7,892 bases of DNA from Lawsonibacter sp. (GTDB taxonomy: Bacteria; Bacillota; Clostridia; Oscillospirales; Oscillospiraceae), in the NCBI GenBank assembly GCA_022798855.1, contig JAAWNI010000259.1, forward strand, positions 1 to 7,892, given 5' to 3'. The translations under genes and the position numbers were made by a program. The notes beneath the pieces were generated by a model. That model did not search any database, had not been told where the DNA came from, and saw nothing but the letters and a program-made list of their open reading frames with translations. How positions within the stretch are numbered: position 1 is the stretch's first letter; every line of letters starts with the position of its first letter. Positions 1 to 5,559 of the stretch are shown here, piece by piece.

Positions 1-83
1 TGCAGGGAGGACACCTGGGCGATTTTGGTGTTGATGCGCTCATCCAGATAACGGGCCTGTCTCAAAAATTGTTTTGCTGTCAT
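1..83 (-). CDS. DUF1492-like phage protein, N-terminal fragment (runs off the window)
   Basis: Only the first 27 codons are present, beginning MTAKQFLRQARYLDERINTK; the gene continues past base 1. This opening, with its helical xxLDxRIxxK pattern, resembles my memory of the DUF1492 family of small Firmicute phage proteins that sit at the end of the replication module. Some members have a C-terminal helix-turn-helix and are thought to act like ArpU/RinA late-gene regulators; that part lies outside the window, so the role is inference. The ATG at 83-81 follows a GGAGG (complement of 91-95) with a 7-base spacer. It overlaps the TGA of the upstream 72-aa gene as ATGA, which implies translational coupling. 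This gene is the last visible one of the leftward operon. Confidence 0.7.
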   Translation of the reverse strand, partial: MTAKQFLRQARYLDERINTKIAQVSSL

Positions 84-298
84 ACTGATACCTCCGATGT
101 AAGTTTTTTAGTCAGCATTTCCGGGTCGAGAGAGGTCAAGGTTGAAAACCGGCCAGAGCAAAAAAATCGCTCCACCTCGGCTTTCGTGTGTCTGCTGTCA
201 CGGTCATGAGGGAAGCAGCGGAGCCGTTTCAGCGCGTCCCGATAATCATCAACCGCTCTTAAAATGATGGCGTTCGCCAGTCTTTCGCAGGGATTCAT
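80..298 (-). CDS. Small hypothetical phage protein, 72 aa
   Basis: This 72-residue protein lies between the SNF2-like helicase and the DUF1492 gene. It has no signal peptide or membrane segment. It looks mostly helical and basic at the N-terminus (LANAIILRAVDDYRDALKRL, residues 7-26), followed by KAEVERFFCSGRFSTLT and a conserved-looking LDPEMLTKKL. I recognise the pattern 'LAxAIxLxAxxDYRxALxxL ... ExFFxSxxFxxLTxxDxxxLxxKL' from hypothetical proteins at the same position in other Firmicute phages, but no function is known to me. Its ATG at 298-296 overlaps the helicase TGA as ATGA, and its own TGA overlaps the next ATG, so it is embedded in a coupled operon. This strongly favours a real gene despite its size. 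Confidence 0.75.
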   Translation of the reverse strand: MNPCERLANAIILRAVDDYRDALKRLRCFPHDRDSRHTKAEVERFFCSGRFSTLTSLDPEMLTKKLTSEVSV

Positions 299-1659
299 GT
301 CGATACCCCCAGATTTGCTTTCACCGCATCAATTAATGCAGACTGGGTTTTGTCCTTGTACTGCAGAGCCTTCATAATGCGCTCATCAATGGTATCCGCC
401 GTGATAATATGCTGCACGACCACAGTGTTCGATGTCTGCCCCTGGCGGTAGAGTCTCGCCACGGTCTGCTGATACAGCTCCAGGCTCCAGGTGATTCCGA
501 ACCAGCAGAGGGTGGAGCCGCCGCTCTGGAGGTTAAGTCCGTGTCCGGCACTGGCGGGATGTATGAGTGCCACGGGAATTTCGCCCCTGTTCCACCTGGC
601 GATGCTGGCATCAGAGTCGAGCCTTGCGAATTCGATCTTCCGCATCCGCAGCCTTTCCTCAATGCGGTCGAGGTCATGCTTATACCAATACGCCACAAGG
701 AGCGGTCTGCCGTTCATGCTCTCAATGATGTCCTCCAGCGCATCCAGTTTCCGCTCGTGGATGAGATCGACGTTCCCGTCATCCGTATAGACTGCGCCGT
801 TCGCCATCTGGCAGAGCTTCCCGGACAGGACGCCAGCATTCGCCGCCGTGACTTCGCCCTCCTTGAGCTGCGCCGTCAAATCCCCACACATCTGGTCATA
901 GATGCACTGCTCATCCTCGTCCATGTATACCGGGAACTCGCTGTTTATCAGTTCCGGCATCTTGAGGTGGTCTGTTGCCTTCGTAGAAATGGTGATGTCG
1001 GAGATTTTGTCATATATCCGCTTTTCCGCTCCCGGCAGCAGTTTATAGGAATACACGACCTGGCCGTTCATGCGGTCTGGCCGGAAATACTCCAGACGGT
1101 ACTTCGTGATAAAGCGTCCGAGTCGCTGCCCCATGTCCAGCACCTTGAACTCGGCAAATAAGTCCATCAGCCCGTTCCCGGAAGGGGTACCTGTCAGACC
1201 GATCACGCGCTTTGCCCTCGGACGTACCTTCATTAGAGACTTGAAGCGCTTGCTGTTCCAGTTTTTGAAGGACGAGAGTTCGTCCACCACTATGGCGTCA
1301 AACTCGAACGGCACATGGTCGACCATCCACTGCACATTTTCACGGTTGATAATGTAGATGTCCGCGTCCTTCTGAAACGCCTCAAGCCGCTCCTTTTCCG
1401 TACCGACCGCTACGGAGTAACGGATGTCCTTCAGATGATTCCATTTTTCGATTTCCTGCGGCCATGTGTTCCTCGCCACACGAAGCGGCGCGATCACCAG
1501 GACGCGGGTGATCTCAAAATAGTCGAAAAGCAGATCATATAACGCCGTCAGCGTAATTGCCGTCTTGCCAAGGCCCATGTCCAGCAGTACGGCGGCAATC
1601 TCGTGGTTTTCAATGTACTCGATTGCATACTGCTGATAATCGTGTGGGTTAAACTGCAT
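295..1659 (-). CDS. SNF2/DEAD-like superfamily 2 helicase (phage type), 454 aa
   Basis: This is an ATP-dependent DNA translocase or helicase of superfamily 2, SNF2-like, of the short phage form. Motif I is GLGKT at residues 29-33. Motif II is DELS at 126-129, where classic members have DEAH or DEGH. Motif III is LTGTP at 155-159. Motif V is GHGLNLQ at 372-378 and motif VI is QQTVARLYRQGQ at 397-408, so both RecA-like lobes are complete. The likely role is remodelling DNA or protein-DNA complexes during phage replication or recombination. The start is placed at 1659 rather than 1710 because GGAGG lies 8 bases before this ATG and the protein then opens with the family-like MQFNPHDYQ. It overlaps the VRR-NUC gene by 11 bases. 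Pairing of SNF2 with VRR-NUC is a recurrent phage arrangement and suggests a joint role on branched DNA (inference). Confidence 0.93.
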   Translation of the reverse strand: MQFNPHDYQQYAIEYIENHEIAAVLLDMGLGKTAITLTALYDLLFDYFEITRVLVIAPLRVARNTWPQEIEKWNHLKDIRYSVAVGTEKERLEAFQKDADIYIINRENVQWMVDHVPFEFDAIVVDELSSFKNWNSKRFKSLMKVRPRAKRVIGLTGTPSGNGLMDLFAEFKVLDMGQRLGRFITKYRLEYFRPDRMNGQVVYSYKLLPGAEKRIYDKISDITISTKATDHLKMPELINSEFPVYMDEDEQCIYDQMCGDLTAQLKEGEVTAANAGVLSGKLCQMANGAVYTDDGNVDLIHERKLDALEDIIESMNGRPLLVAYWYKHDLDRIEERLRMRKIEFARLDSDASIARWNRGEIPVALIHPASAGHGLNLQSGGSTLCWFGITWSLELYQQTVARLYRQGQTSNTVVVQHIITADTIDERIMKALQYKDKTQSALIDAVKANLGVST

Positions 1660-1942
1660 CTTTACCGCCTCCAATCTCCGAAAGTATCTGTGATATCTGG
1701 CTCTCGTCATCCAGGATGAATACCGAAAAGCCCAGCTGCCTTAAAAGCTTGATTCTTGCCATCTGCAGCGGCCGCGGTTTCCTGCCGGGTGCTTTTACTT
1801 CCACGAAGCCGCATCTCCCATCCGGCAATAAGACAAGTCTGTCGGGCACTCCGTCAAAGCTTGGAGAAACGAACTTCGGCGCGATGCCGCCTTTCGCCCT
1901 GACCGCCGATACCAACTTCTGTTCTATGGTTTTCTCTCTCAT
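1649..1942 (-). CDS. Standalone VRR-NUC domain nuclease, 97 aa
   Basis: This small PD-(D/E)xK nuclease consists of a VRR-NUC domain alone. The catalytic signature is visible: GVPDR at residues 31-35 (P33, D34), then E48-V49-K50 in FVEVKAPGRKP, followed by Q60 in the PLQ motif. In VRR-NUC the D and ExK residues bind the metal ion. Eukaryotic FAN1 carries the same domain, and phage standalone versions are reported to act on branched DNA such as Holliday junctions (family knowledge). Length fits the usual 90-120 aa. The ATG at 1942-1940 follows AGGGAGG closely (about 4 bases), so spacing is short but usable. Its 3' end overlaps the SNF2-like gene by 11 bases. It is separated from the upstream primase gene by a 222-bp non-coding gap and may therefore have its own signal there. 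Confidence 0.93.
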   Translation of the reverse strand: MREKTIEQKLVSAVRAKGGIAPKFVSPSFDGVPDRLVLLPDGRCGFVEVKAPGRKPRPLQMARIKLLRQLGFSVFILDDESQISQILSEIGGGKDAV

Positions 1943-2164
1943 GAAACCTCCCTCTGGTGACGGTCGGTGATACCTGTTTCTGTATTTCTTTATATAGGGT
2001 TATTTTTTTAGTCCTTAGAAAAAGTCTTACAGAGAGTATCATCGACCGTCACCTTTGCTTATTTCCTTTGTTTCTTCACGCCCATAAAGCCGCCTGGACT
2101 GACCATTTACGGCTTATTACTATGGAAAGTTTCAGAAACGACTGTCACAGACCTGCACCAGCCG
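1943..2164. other. AT-rich intergenic region between primase and VRR-NUC genes
   Basis: This is a 222-bp stretch without a convincing gene between the D5 stop codon and VRR-NUC. It is visibly more AT-rich than its surroundings, especially 1980-2035, which includes a run of seven T. It holds the long imperfect hairpin at 1956-2053, a possible weak dyad AAGCCG/CGGCTT at 2087-2092 and 2110-2115, and a CTGTCACAG motif near 2145. A leftward -10-like TATATAAAG is present in the hairpin centre, but I find no matching -35. A 72-codon open frame on the plus strand here shows no ribosome binding site or family resemblance. Confidence 0.6.
1956..2053. repeat. Long imperfect hairpin with 17-bp inverted repeat, candidate origin or regulatory site
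   Basis: The arms at 1956-1972 and 2037-2053 are 17 bp each and complementary at 16 positions. Going inward, TCTGTA (1979-1984) pairs with TACAGA (2028-2033), and TTTCT (1985-1989) pairs with AGAAA (2017-2021), giving one long interrupted stem with an AT-rich loop. The left arm carries GGTGA twice, 10 bp apart (1956 and 1966), so both copies would face the same side of the helix. Such spaced short motifs beside an AT-rich stretch are typical of initiator-binding sites. Position just downstream of a primase-helicase gene fits a phage origin, but an mRNA structure controlling VRR-NUC expression is an equal alternative. Confidence 0.6.
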
Positions 2165-4402
2165 TTACTCCATGAAATCGGACTTCAGCCGGAAACCGTG
2201 GATCATCATCCCGGTCTTGGTCTTGTGGCGCGTAAAGTCCGCCGATTCGATGGCGGTATAGAAATCCGTAGTGCTGCGGATATACTCGCCCATCTGATTG
2301 CAGTAGGAGCGGTAGGCGTTATAGACCTCGCCGGACTTCGCTTCATAGGACGGATCGACCTCGCAGCAGTCCTCCAAGAAATGCGAGAGCCAGTCATTGT
2401 TGTCTTTGTATTTCTGGATAGCATCCTGCACGACCTTCGGCTGGACAATCTTGTAGTCATTGGCGATGACGCGCCGAGCGCCCTCGATGATCCACGACAG
2501 CACAGCGCCGCCAGCCGCCTTGAACAGAAAGTCCGAGTAGTTCTTCACATCCGCCTTGCCCTCAATCTTTGCATTGAAGGGGATGACGATGAGACGCCGC
2601 CAGGTGCCCTTGTCGATAGCGCCCACCCTCGGCAGATGGTTGGTATACAGCACGAGGGTATGCGTGGGGATATAGGAGAACGGAGCCTTGTACTTCTTCT
2701 CCGCGTAAATCTCATCCGTGGAGCAGAGCTGCTTGACATTGGATGTGTTCAGCCGCATTCCTTCTTCCAGTTCGGCGGCGATGATCATACGCTTGCCCTT
2801 GGCTTCAGCCAGTTCCGGCTTCACGTTCCGCTTGCAGCCCACCGTCAGCGTGTCGGCGGACATATTGCCGGAGTAGGTGCCAAGCACACGCGCCACCGTG
2901 TTCCAGAAGGTGGACTTGCCGTTGCGTCCCTCACCGTAGGCAATGACAAGGGCTTCAATGTAGACCTTGCCAATGGCGGCAAGCCCCACGATTTCCTGCA
3001 CATAGCGGATGAGGTCTGCATCACCCTGGAAGAAAGTGTGGATGGCATCAAGCCAGATGTCCGCACCGTCATCGGACGAGTCGACCGCCGTCTGTTTCGT
3101 GATATAGTCCAGGGCGTTGTGTTCCTGCATTGCCCCGGTCCTCAAGTTGCAGGTCCCGGAGGGCATATTCAGAAGGAACTCGTCCGAGTCCAGAACGCGC
3201 TGCTCGATTTGTATCATCGGGCGGGCCTCCTTCAGCGCCGCCGAGATGTACTTGGTGTCCCTGCGCTTGATGGCATACTTGCGGTAAGTTTCCGCCCACT
3301 CGTATTTATCAAAGGAACGCTGCTGCGCCATGTTGAACGCCGCCGTCGCTTTCTTCGCGCCCATCGCCGCCAGCATTGCCCACGCGCCGTTCTCCGACAT
3401 CTCCTTCATGCACCGCTCAATCTCGTTTTTCGCTTCCTCAAGCTGTCTGGCGGTGAGTTCCTGCGCGATGCCCTGTGCATTCGGCTGCGACTCCTCCCAG
3501 AACGAGCCGTTGAAAACCATGTAGTCCGTAGAGGGAGAATAGCGGAGCCTGTCCTCGTACTCCCTCGATAGCACGGTTGCTTGTCCGACATCGGAGAAGT
3601 CCTCCGGCATCAGGAGAAAGTCCTGGCTGTACTGCTCCGGCGGGATATACCCCTCCTGCGCCGCTACCTTTACGCCGAACTTCACGGCGCTTGCCCAGAT
3701 GTGGCGAAGCTCTGCATCCTCCAGCGGAGGGCTGCACTTTTCCGCTTCCTTCAAAAACTGCTGGTATGCTTCGTCCGTGTTGCCGAGCCGCTTGATGATG
3801 CGTCCGGCATAGTGCGACATAGTGGTGTTCCGGGAACCCTCGCCAATCTGCGACTGCGCCGCATCCCAATCCTCGAAACTGTCCGCCAGGAACTCATCAA
3901 TGGTGATTTCACCGTCATACACCTCAACCGTGGCATTCTTTACGCCAAAGAGGAACCTCGCACTGTCCTTTGCCCCATCATCAAAATAAAGAAAGTCCGC
4001 AGTCAGCCTGTCCTTCAGATCAGCATATGCCTTTACGTCCGTGATCTCGCTGCAGATAAAATACACATGGAACCTCGGTCGAGGACCGCGCTTACCCTTC
4101 TGTTTCATGTGGTTCCGGCTGTACACGAAAATCATCCCCACGCCGGGAAAGTCCATCGCCACGTCAAAAGGTGTGAGCCAGTCCGCCGGATTGTCCGAGT
4201 GGTCATTGTCGCAGTCCATCGGCAGGCAGTCTGCTTTGAGGAAATTGTCGACGCTGCGGTAATTCTGTTTGTACGCCGCGCACACATGGTCAAACGCCGC
4301 CGCCTGTTTCATCGTGTCCGCATCCGTAACTGTCACCGGATTCGGATACACGCAGTTTGACTTGCTGCCCACGGTCACGGCATCATAAATCGTCATCTGC
4401 AT
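2165..4402 (-). CDS. D5-type primase-helicase (primase N-terminus, SF3 helicase C-terminus), 745 aa
   Basis: This protein combines primer synthesis and unwinding at the fork. The N-terminal ~180 residues look like an archaeo-eukaryotic primase: D63-x-D65 in MDCDNDHSD as metal ligands, H112 in PRFHVYF, and R149 in DSARFLFG. Residues ~190-243 resemble a PriCT domain. A D5_N-like region follows. The SF3 helicase core has Walker A GEGRNGKST at 490-498, Walker B ending in acidic residues at RMIIAAELEEG (538-548), sensor N588 in LVLYTNHLP, and arginines 602-603 in KGTWRRL. The start at 4402 has AAGGAGG 7 bases upstream; a longer open frame to 4630 only shadows the preceding gene. It overlaps the DUF4406 gene by 10 bases, and a second in-frame ATG at 4396 makes an ATGA with that gene's stop. 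The frame is intact and of normal length for the family. Confidence 0.95.
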   Translation of the reverse strand: MQMTIYDAVTVGSKSNCVYPNPVTVTDADTMKQAAAFDHVCAAYKQNYRSVDNFLKADCLPMDCDNDHSDNPADWLTPFDVAMDFPGVGMIFVYSRNHMKQKGKRGPRPRFHVYFICSEITDVKAYADLKDRLTADFLYFDDGAKDSARFLFGVKNATVEVYDGEITIDEFLADSFEDWDAAQSQIGEGSRNTTMSHYAGRIIKRLGNTDEAYQQFLKEAEKCSPPLEDAELRHIWASAVKFGVKVAAQEGYIPPEQYSQDFLLMPEDFSDVGQATVLSREYEDRLRYSPSTDYMVFNGSFWEESQPNAQGIAQELTARQLEEAKNEIERCMKEMSENGAWAMLAAMGAKKATAAFNMAQQRSFDKYEWAETYRKYAIKRRDTKYISAALKEARPMIQIEQRVLDSDEFLLNMPSGTCNLRTGAMQEHNALDYITKQTAVDSSDDGADIWLDAIHTFFQGDADLIRYVQEIVGLAAIGKVYIEALVIAYGEGRNGKSTFWNTVARVLGTYSGNMSADTLTVGCKRNVKPELAEAKGKRMIIAAELEEGMRLNTSNVKQLCSTDEIYAEKKYKAPFSYIPTHTLVLYTNHLPRVGAIDKGTWRRLIVIPFNAKIEGKADVKNYSDFLFKAAGGAVLSWIIEGARRVIANDYKIVQPKVVQDAIQKYKDNNDWLSHFLEDCCEVDPSYEAKSGEVYNAYRSYCNQMGEYIRSTTDFYTAIESADFTRHKTKTGMMIHGFRLKSDFME

Positions 4403-4779
4403 TCCGCTTCCTCCTTCAAATCCTCCGTAAAATAACGGATCGTCATGTGTTTCTTCTTTGCCTTGCCGATCTCCCGGCGCATCCCTTCCGACACTTCGTT
4501 CCCGAACACCCACAGCTGTTCGCATTTTGTGAGCAACACCAAGTCCATGAGCATCGCCAGTTCCCGCTCCGTGTCCTCCGACAGAAACTGCGGAAAAAGC
4601 AAATGCGGTGCAATCGGTATCGCGCCGCAATCCACGGCATACCGGCTGTAACGCCTGGCCTTTTCCGTGTTGGCCTGGGTATCACCGGAGAACGGCGAAC
4701 ACACATACACGAGCGGGCGGTAGTCCCGTATGCCCTTGAGTGCTTCGTGCGGCGTGGGATTGAACTTCCCAATGCCCAT
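4393..4779 (-). CDS. DUF4406-like protein, nucleoside deoxyribosyltransferase-like fold, 128 aa
   Basis: The core begins at residue 22 with PLVYVCSPFSGDTQANTEKA, followed by AIPIAPHLLFPQFL (53-66), TKCEQLWVFGNEVSEGMRRE (84-103) and HMTIRYF (111-117). This matches the DUF4406 family found in Firmicute phages. The family resembles nucleoside 2-deoxyribosyltransferases: a Rossmann-like fold with an early GDT/N loop and a late GNEVSEGM acidic segment that may hold the catalytic or sugar-binding glutamate. A role in phage nucleotide metabolism is therefore plausible but unproven. The ATG at 4779 is preferred because AGGTG lies about 8 bases upstream; an upstream TTG at 4872 has no comparable site and its extension is translated from the repeat array. 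It is the first gene of the leftward operon and overlaps the primase gene. Confidence 0.88.
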   Translation of the reverse strand: MGIGKFNPTPHEALKGIRDYRPLVYVCSPFSGDTQANTEKARRYSRYAVDCGAIPIAPHLLFPQFLSEDTERELAMLMDLVLLTKCEQLWVFGNEVSEGMRREIGKAKKKHMTIRYFTEDLKEEAECR

Positions 4780-4803
4780 TGGTTTCACCTCTGTCCTTTC
4801 TGA
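4769..4803 (-). promoter_or_regulatory. Translation-start region of DUF4406 gene: repeat-core RBS plus start-codon hairpin
   Basis: Read on the minus strand, TCAGAAAGGACAG (4803-4791) is a one-mismatch copy of the TCTGAAAGGACA core of the nearby repeat family. It runs directly into AGGTGAAACCA before the ATG at 4779. The start codon itself lies in CCAAT-GGGC-ATTGG (4782-4769), a 5-bp stem with a 4-base loop. The repeat core thus overlaps the ribosome binding site, and the hairpin could dampen initiation. Both elements are directly visible; the regulatory role is inference. Confidence 0.4.
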
Positions 4804-4830
4804 AATTTGAGCGGCCAATACCTCTCTAAA

Positions 4831-4884
4831 TCTGAAAGGACAAAACCCGCCGATTTCAGCGGACTTTTTCAAATTCGCATTGCC
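4831..4884 (+). repeat. 54-bp dyad repeat, copy 1 (plus orientation)
   Basis: It starts with the core TCTGAAAGGACA, has 11 variable bases, then TTTCAGCGGA, then a T-rich block ending in GCC. CTGAAA (4832-4837) and TTTCAG (4854-4859) are complementary and can form a stem. It aligns without gaps over 54 positions to the copy at 4975-5029, which is in the opposite orientation. The downstream palindrome of the other copies is weak here. Confidence 0.75.
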
Positions 4885-4900
4885 ACCTTATATGAAAAAG

Positions 4901-4957
4901 CGGCTCCAATGTTTTGGGGAAAACACCGCTAAAAAATGCCGTTCTTGTCCTTTCAGA
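4901..4957 (-). repeat. 54-bp dyad repeat, copy 2 (minus orientation)
   Basis: Read on the minus strand from 4957: core TCTGAAAGGACA, 11 bases, TTTTAGCGGT, then a palindrome TGTTTT-CCCC-AAAACA (plus 4910-4925) and a short tail ending GCCG. CTGAAA still pairs with TTTTAG if one G-T pair is allowed, so the outer dyad is kept. Copy 1 and copy 2 face each other head-out around ~4893, making a larger inverted arrangement. Confidence 0.75.
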
Positions 4958-4974
4958 AGTGAGAGGCACAGGGA

Positions 4975-5029
4975 CGGCATATTTTTTGAAAAAATATCCG
5001 CTGAAAAAATCCGTTTCTGTCCTTTCAGA
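4975..5029 (-). repeat. 54-bp dyad repeat, copy 3 (minus orientation)
   Basis: Read on the minus strand from 5029: core TCTGAAAGGACA, 11 bases, TTTCAGCGGA, then a perfect palindrome with 9-bp arms (ATATTTTTT/AAAAAATAT, plus 4979-4997), ending GCCG. Its core lies 72 bp from the core of copy 2 in the same orientation. The outer CTGAAA/TTTCAG dyad is perfect. It ends 43 bp before the start of the first rightward gene. Confidence 0.75.
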
Positions 5030-5072
5030 GACAGAGGGGCAGAAAAGCCGCTCGGAAACGGAGGTACTGCGG

Positions 5073-5243
5073 ATGCAGGGAACCACAGAGTCAACCAGAG
5101 ACACGCAGCTTGACGAGGAACTCGCGGACGTGCTGATCGCCATCAGCGTGATTGCTAAGCGTCTCGCCAGGAAGCTGCAGGCAGTAAATCAGGAAGGAGG
5201 TACCACAGATGGGGAAAATGAGCGAACTGGATGCGCAGATTAA
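5073..5243 (+). CDS. Small hypothetical phage protein, 56 aa
   Basis: This is the first gene of the rightward cluster. GGAGG at 5060-5064 lies 8 bases before the ATG at 5073, which fixes the start even though the frame stays open much further upstream. The protein has an amphipathic helical centre, ELADVLIAISVIAKRLARKL, without a membrane segment, then a polar tail. I recognise the 'LADVLxAISVxxKRLARKL' pattern from short proteins at the head of Firmicute phage replication modules; no function is known to me. It overlaps the next gene by 35 bases in another frame, and the next gene's ribosome binding site lies inside it. A DNA- or protein-binding adaptor is a guess only. Confidence 0.75.
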   Translation: MQGTTESTRDTQLDEELADVLIAISVIAKRLARKLQAVNQEGGTTDGENERTGCAD

Positions 5244-5559
5244 GGAACTGCGTATCTGCGGGGAAACCATCATCGGGATCGCCGATGCGCTGGCCGGGAT
5301 GTTCTCGTCCCCGGCGGAGGAAGAGCCGCCGAAGAAGACACCGAAAAAGGCGGCGAAGGAAGAGCCGAAGGTGCTGACGCTCGAAGACGTGCGCCACCAG
5401 ATGACCGTGATCGCACAGTCCGGCTTTTCGGCAGAGGTCAAGGCTCTCATCACCAAGTACGGAGCGAGGAAGCTCTCCGACATCGACCCTTCGCAGTATG
5501 AGTCGCTGCTGAAGGAAGCGGACGCGCTCGGCAAGTCGGAGGTGGGCGCCGATGGCTAA
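5209..5559 (+). CDS. Hypothetical phage replication-module protein, 116 aa
   Basis: The ATG follows an excellent AAGGAGG (5194-5200) by 8 bases. Three parts are visible: an N-terminal helix with KELRICGETIIGIADALAGM (12-31), a Pro/Lys/Glu-rich linker (about 37-55), and a compact C-terminal domain (56-108) with LTLEDVRHQM, GFSAEVKALITKYGA and LSDIDPSQYESLLKEADALG. Homologues in Clostridia prophages are, as I recall, often labelled 'rRNA biogenesis protein rrp5', which is a doubtful name transfer and is not adopted here. The C-terminal 'LTLEDVR...GFxAxVKxLLxKYGAxxLSxxDPxxYxxLLxEAExLG' form is the conserved part. Its stop overlaps the DUF2800 start by 8 bases, and it always seems to precede that gene, so a shared role is likely. 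Function is unknown. Confidence 0.88.
   Translation: MGKMSELDAQIKELRICGETIIGIADALAGMFSSPAEEEPPKKTPKKAAKEEPKVLTLEDVRHQMTVIAQSGFSAEVKALITKYGARKLSDIDPSQYESLLKEADALGKSEVGADG

Larger units (their letters stand above)
4780..5072. other. Divergent intergenic region holding a repeat array
   Basis: This gap separates the 5' ends of the two gene clusters, so the transcription starts of both are expected here or not far away. It contains three ~54-bp repeats (described separately) and AT-rich palindromes. Promoter candidates are weak: on the minus strand TTGTCC (within the first repeat), a 17-base spacer and TATTGG is the best I can find upstream of the DUF4406 gene, and TATAAG near 4890 lacks a -35. 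No good candidate is seen for the rightward cluster. Open frames crossing the region on both strands are translations of the repeats and lack ribosome binding sites. Confidence 0.6.

Noticed and set aside
409..1161. 250-codon open frame on the plus strand
   Set aside because: It lies antisense to the SNF2-like helicase, with Arg/Leu/His-rich shadow composition and no recognisable motif.
1660..1710. 17-codon upstream start for the SNF2-like helicase
   Set aside because: It lies within the VRR-NUC gene without its own ribosome binding site, whereas GGAGG precedes the ATG at 1659 at normal spacing.
1957..2175. 72-codon plus-strand open frame in the primase/VRR-NUC gap
   Set aside because: No ribosome binding site, it spans the inverted repeat, and its composition does not look coding.
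2198..3571. 457-codon open frame on the plus strand
   Set aside because: It is entirely antisense to the D5 primase-helicase gene, whose domains and motifs are intact; there is no family resemblance and it is the expected shadow in GC-rich coding DNA.
4403..4630. 76-codon upstream extension of the D5 gene
   Set aside because: It overlaps the DUF4406 gene in another frame, and a good ribosome binding site precedes the ATG at 4402.
4780..4872. 31-codon upstream extension of the DUF4406 gene from a TTG
   Set aside because: No ribosome binding site is seen, and the extra residues are a translation of the repeat array; the ATG at 4779 has a clear site.
4831..5029. CRISPR array
   Set aside because: The repeats are degenerate, in mixed orientation, only three, and lack regular unique spacers.
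4856..5143. 95-codon minus-strand frame with repeated SERTxTxFFSGxF segments
   Set aside because: The apparent protein repeat is caused by two DNA repeat copies 72 bp apart (a multiple of three); there is no ribosome binding site and copy 1 is in the opposite orientation.
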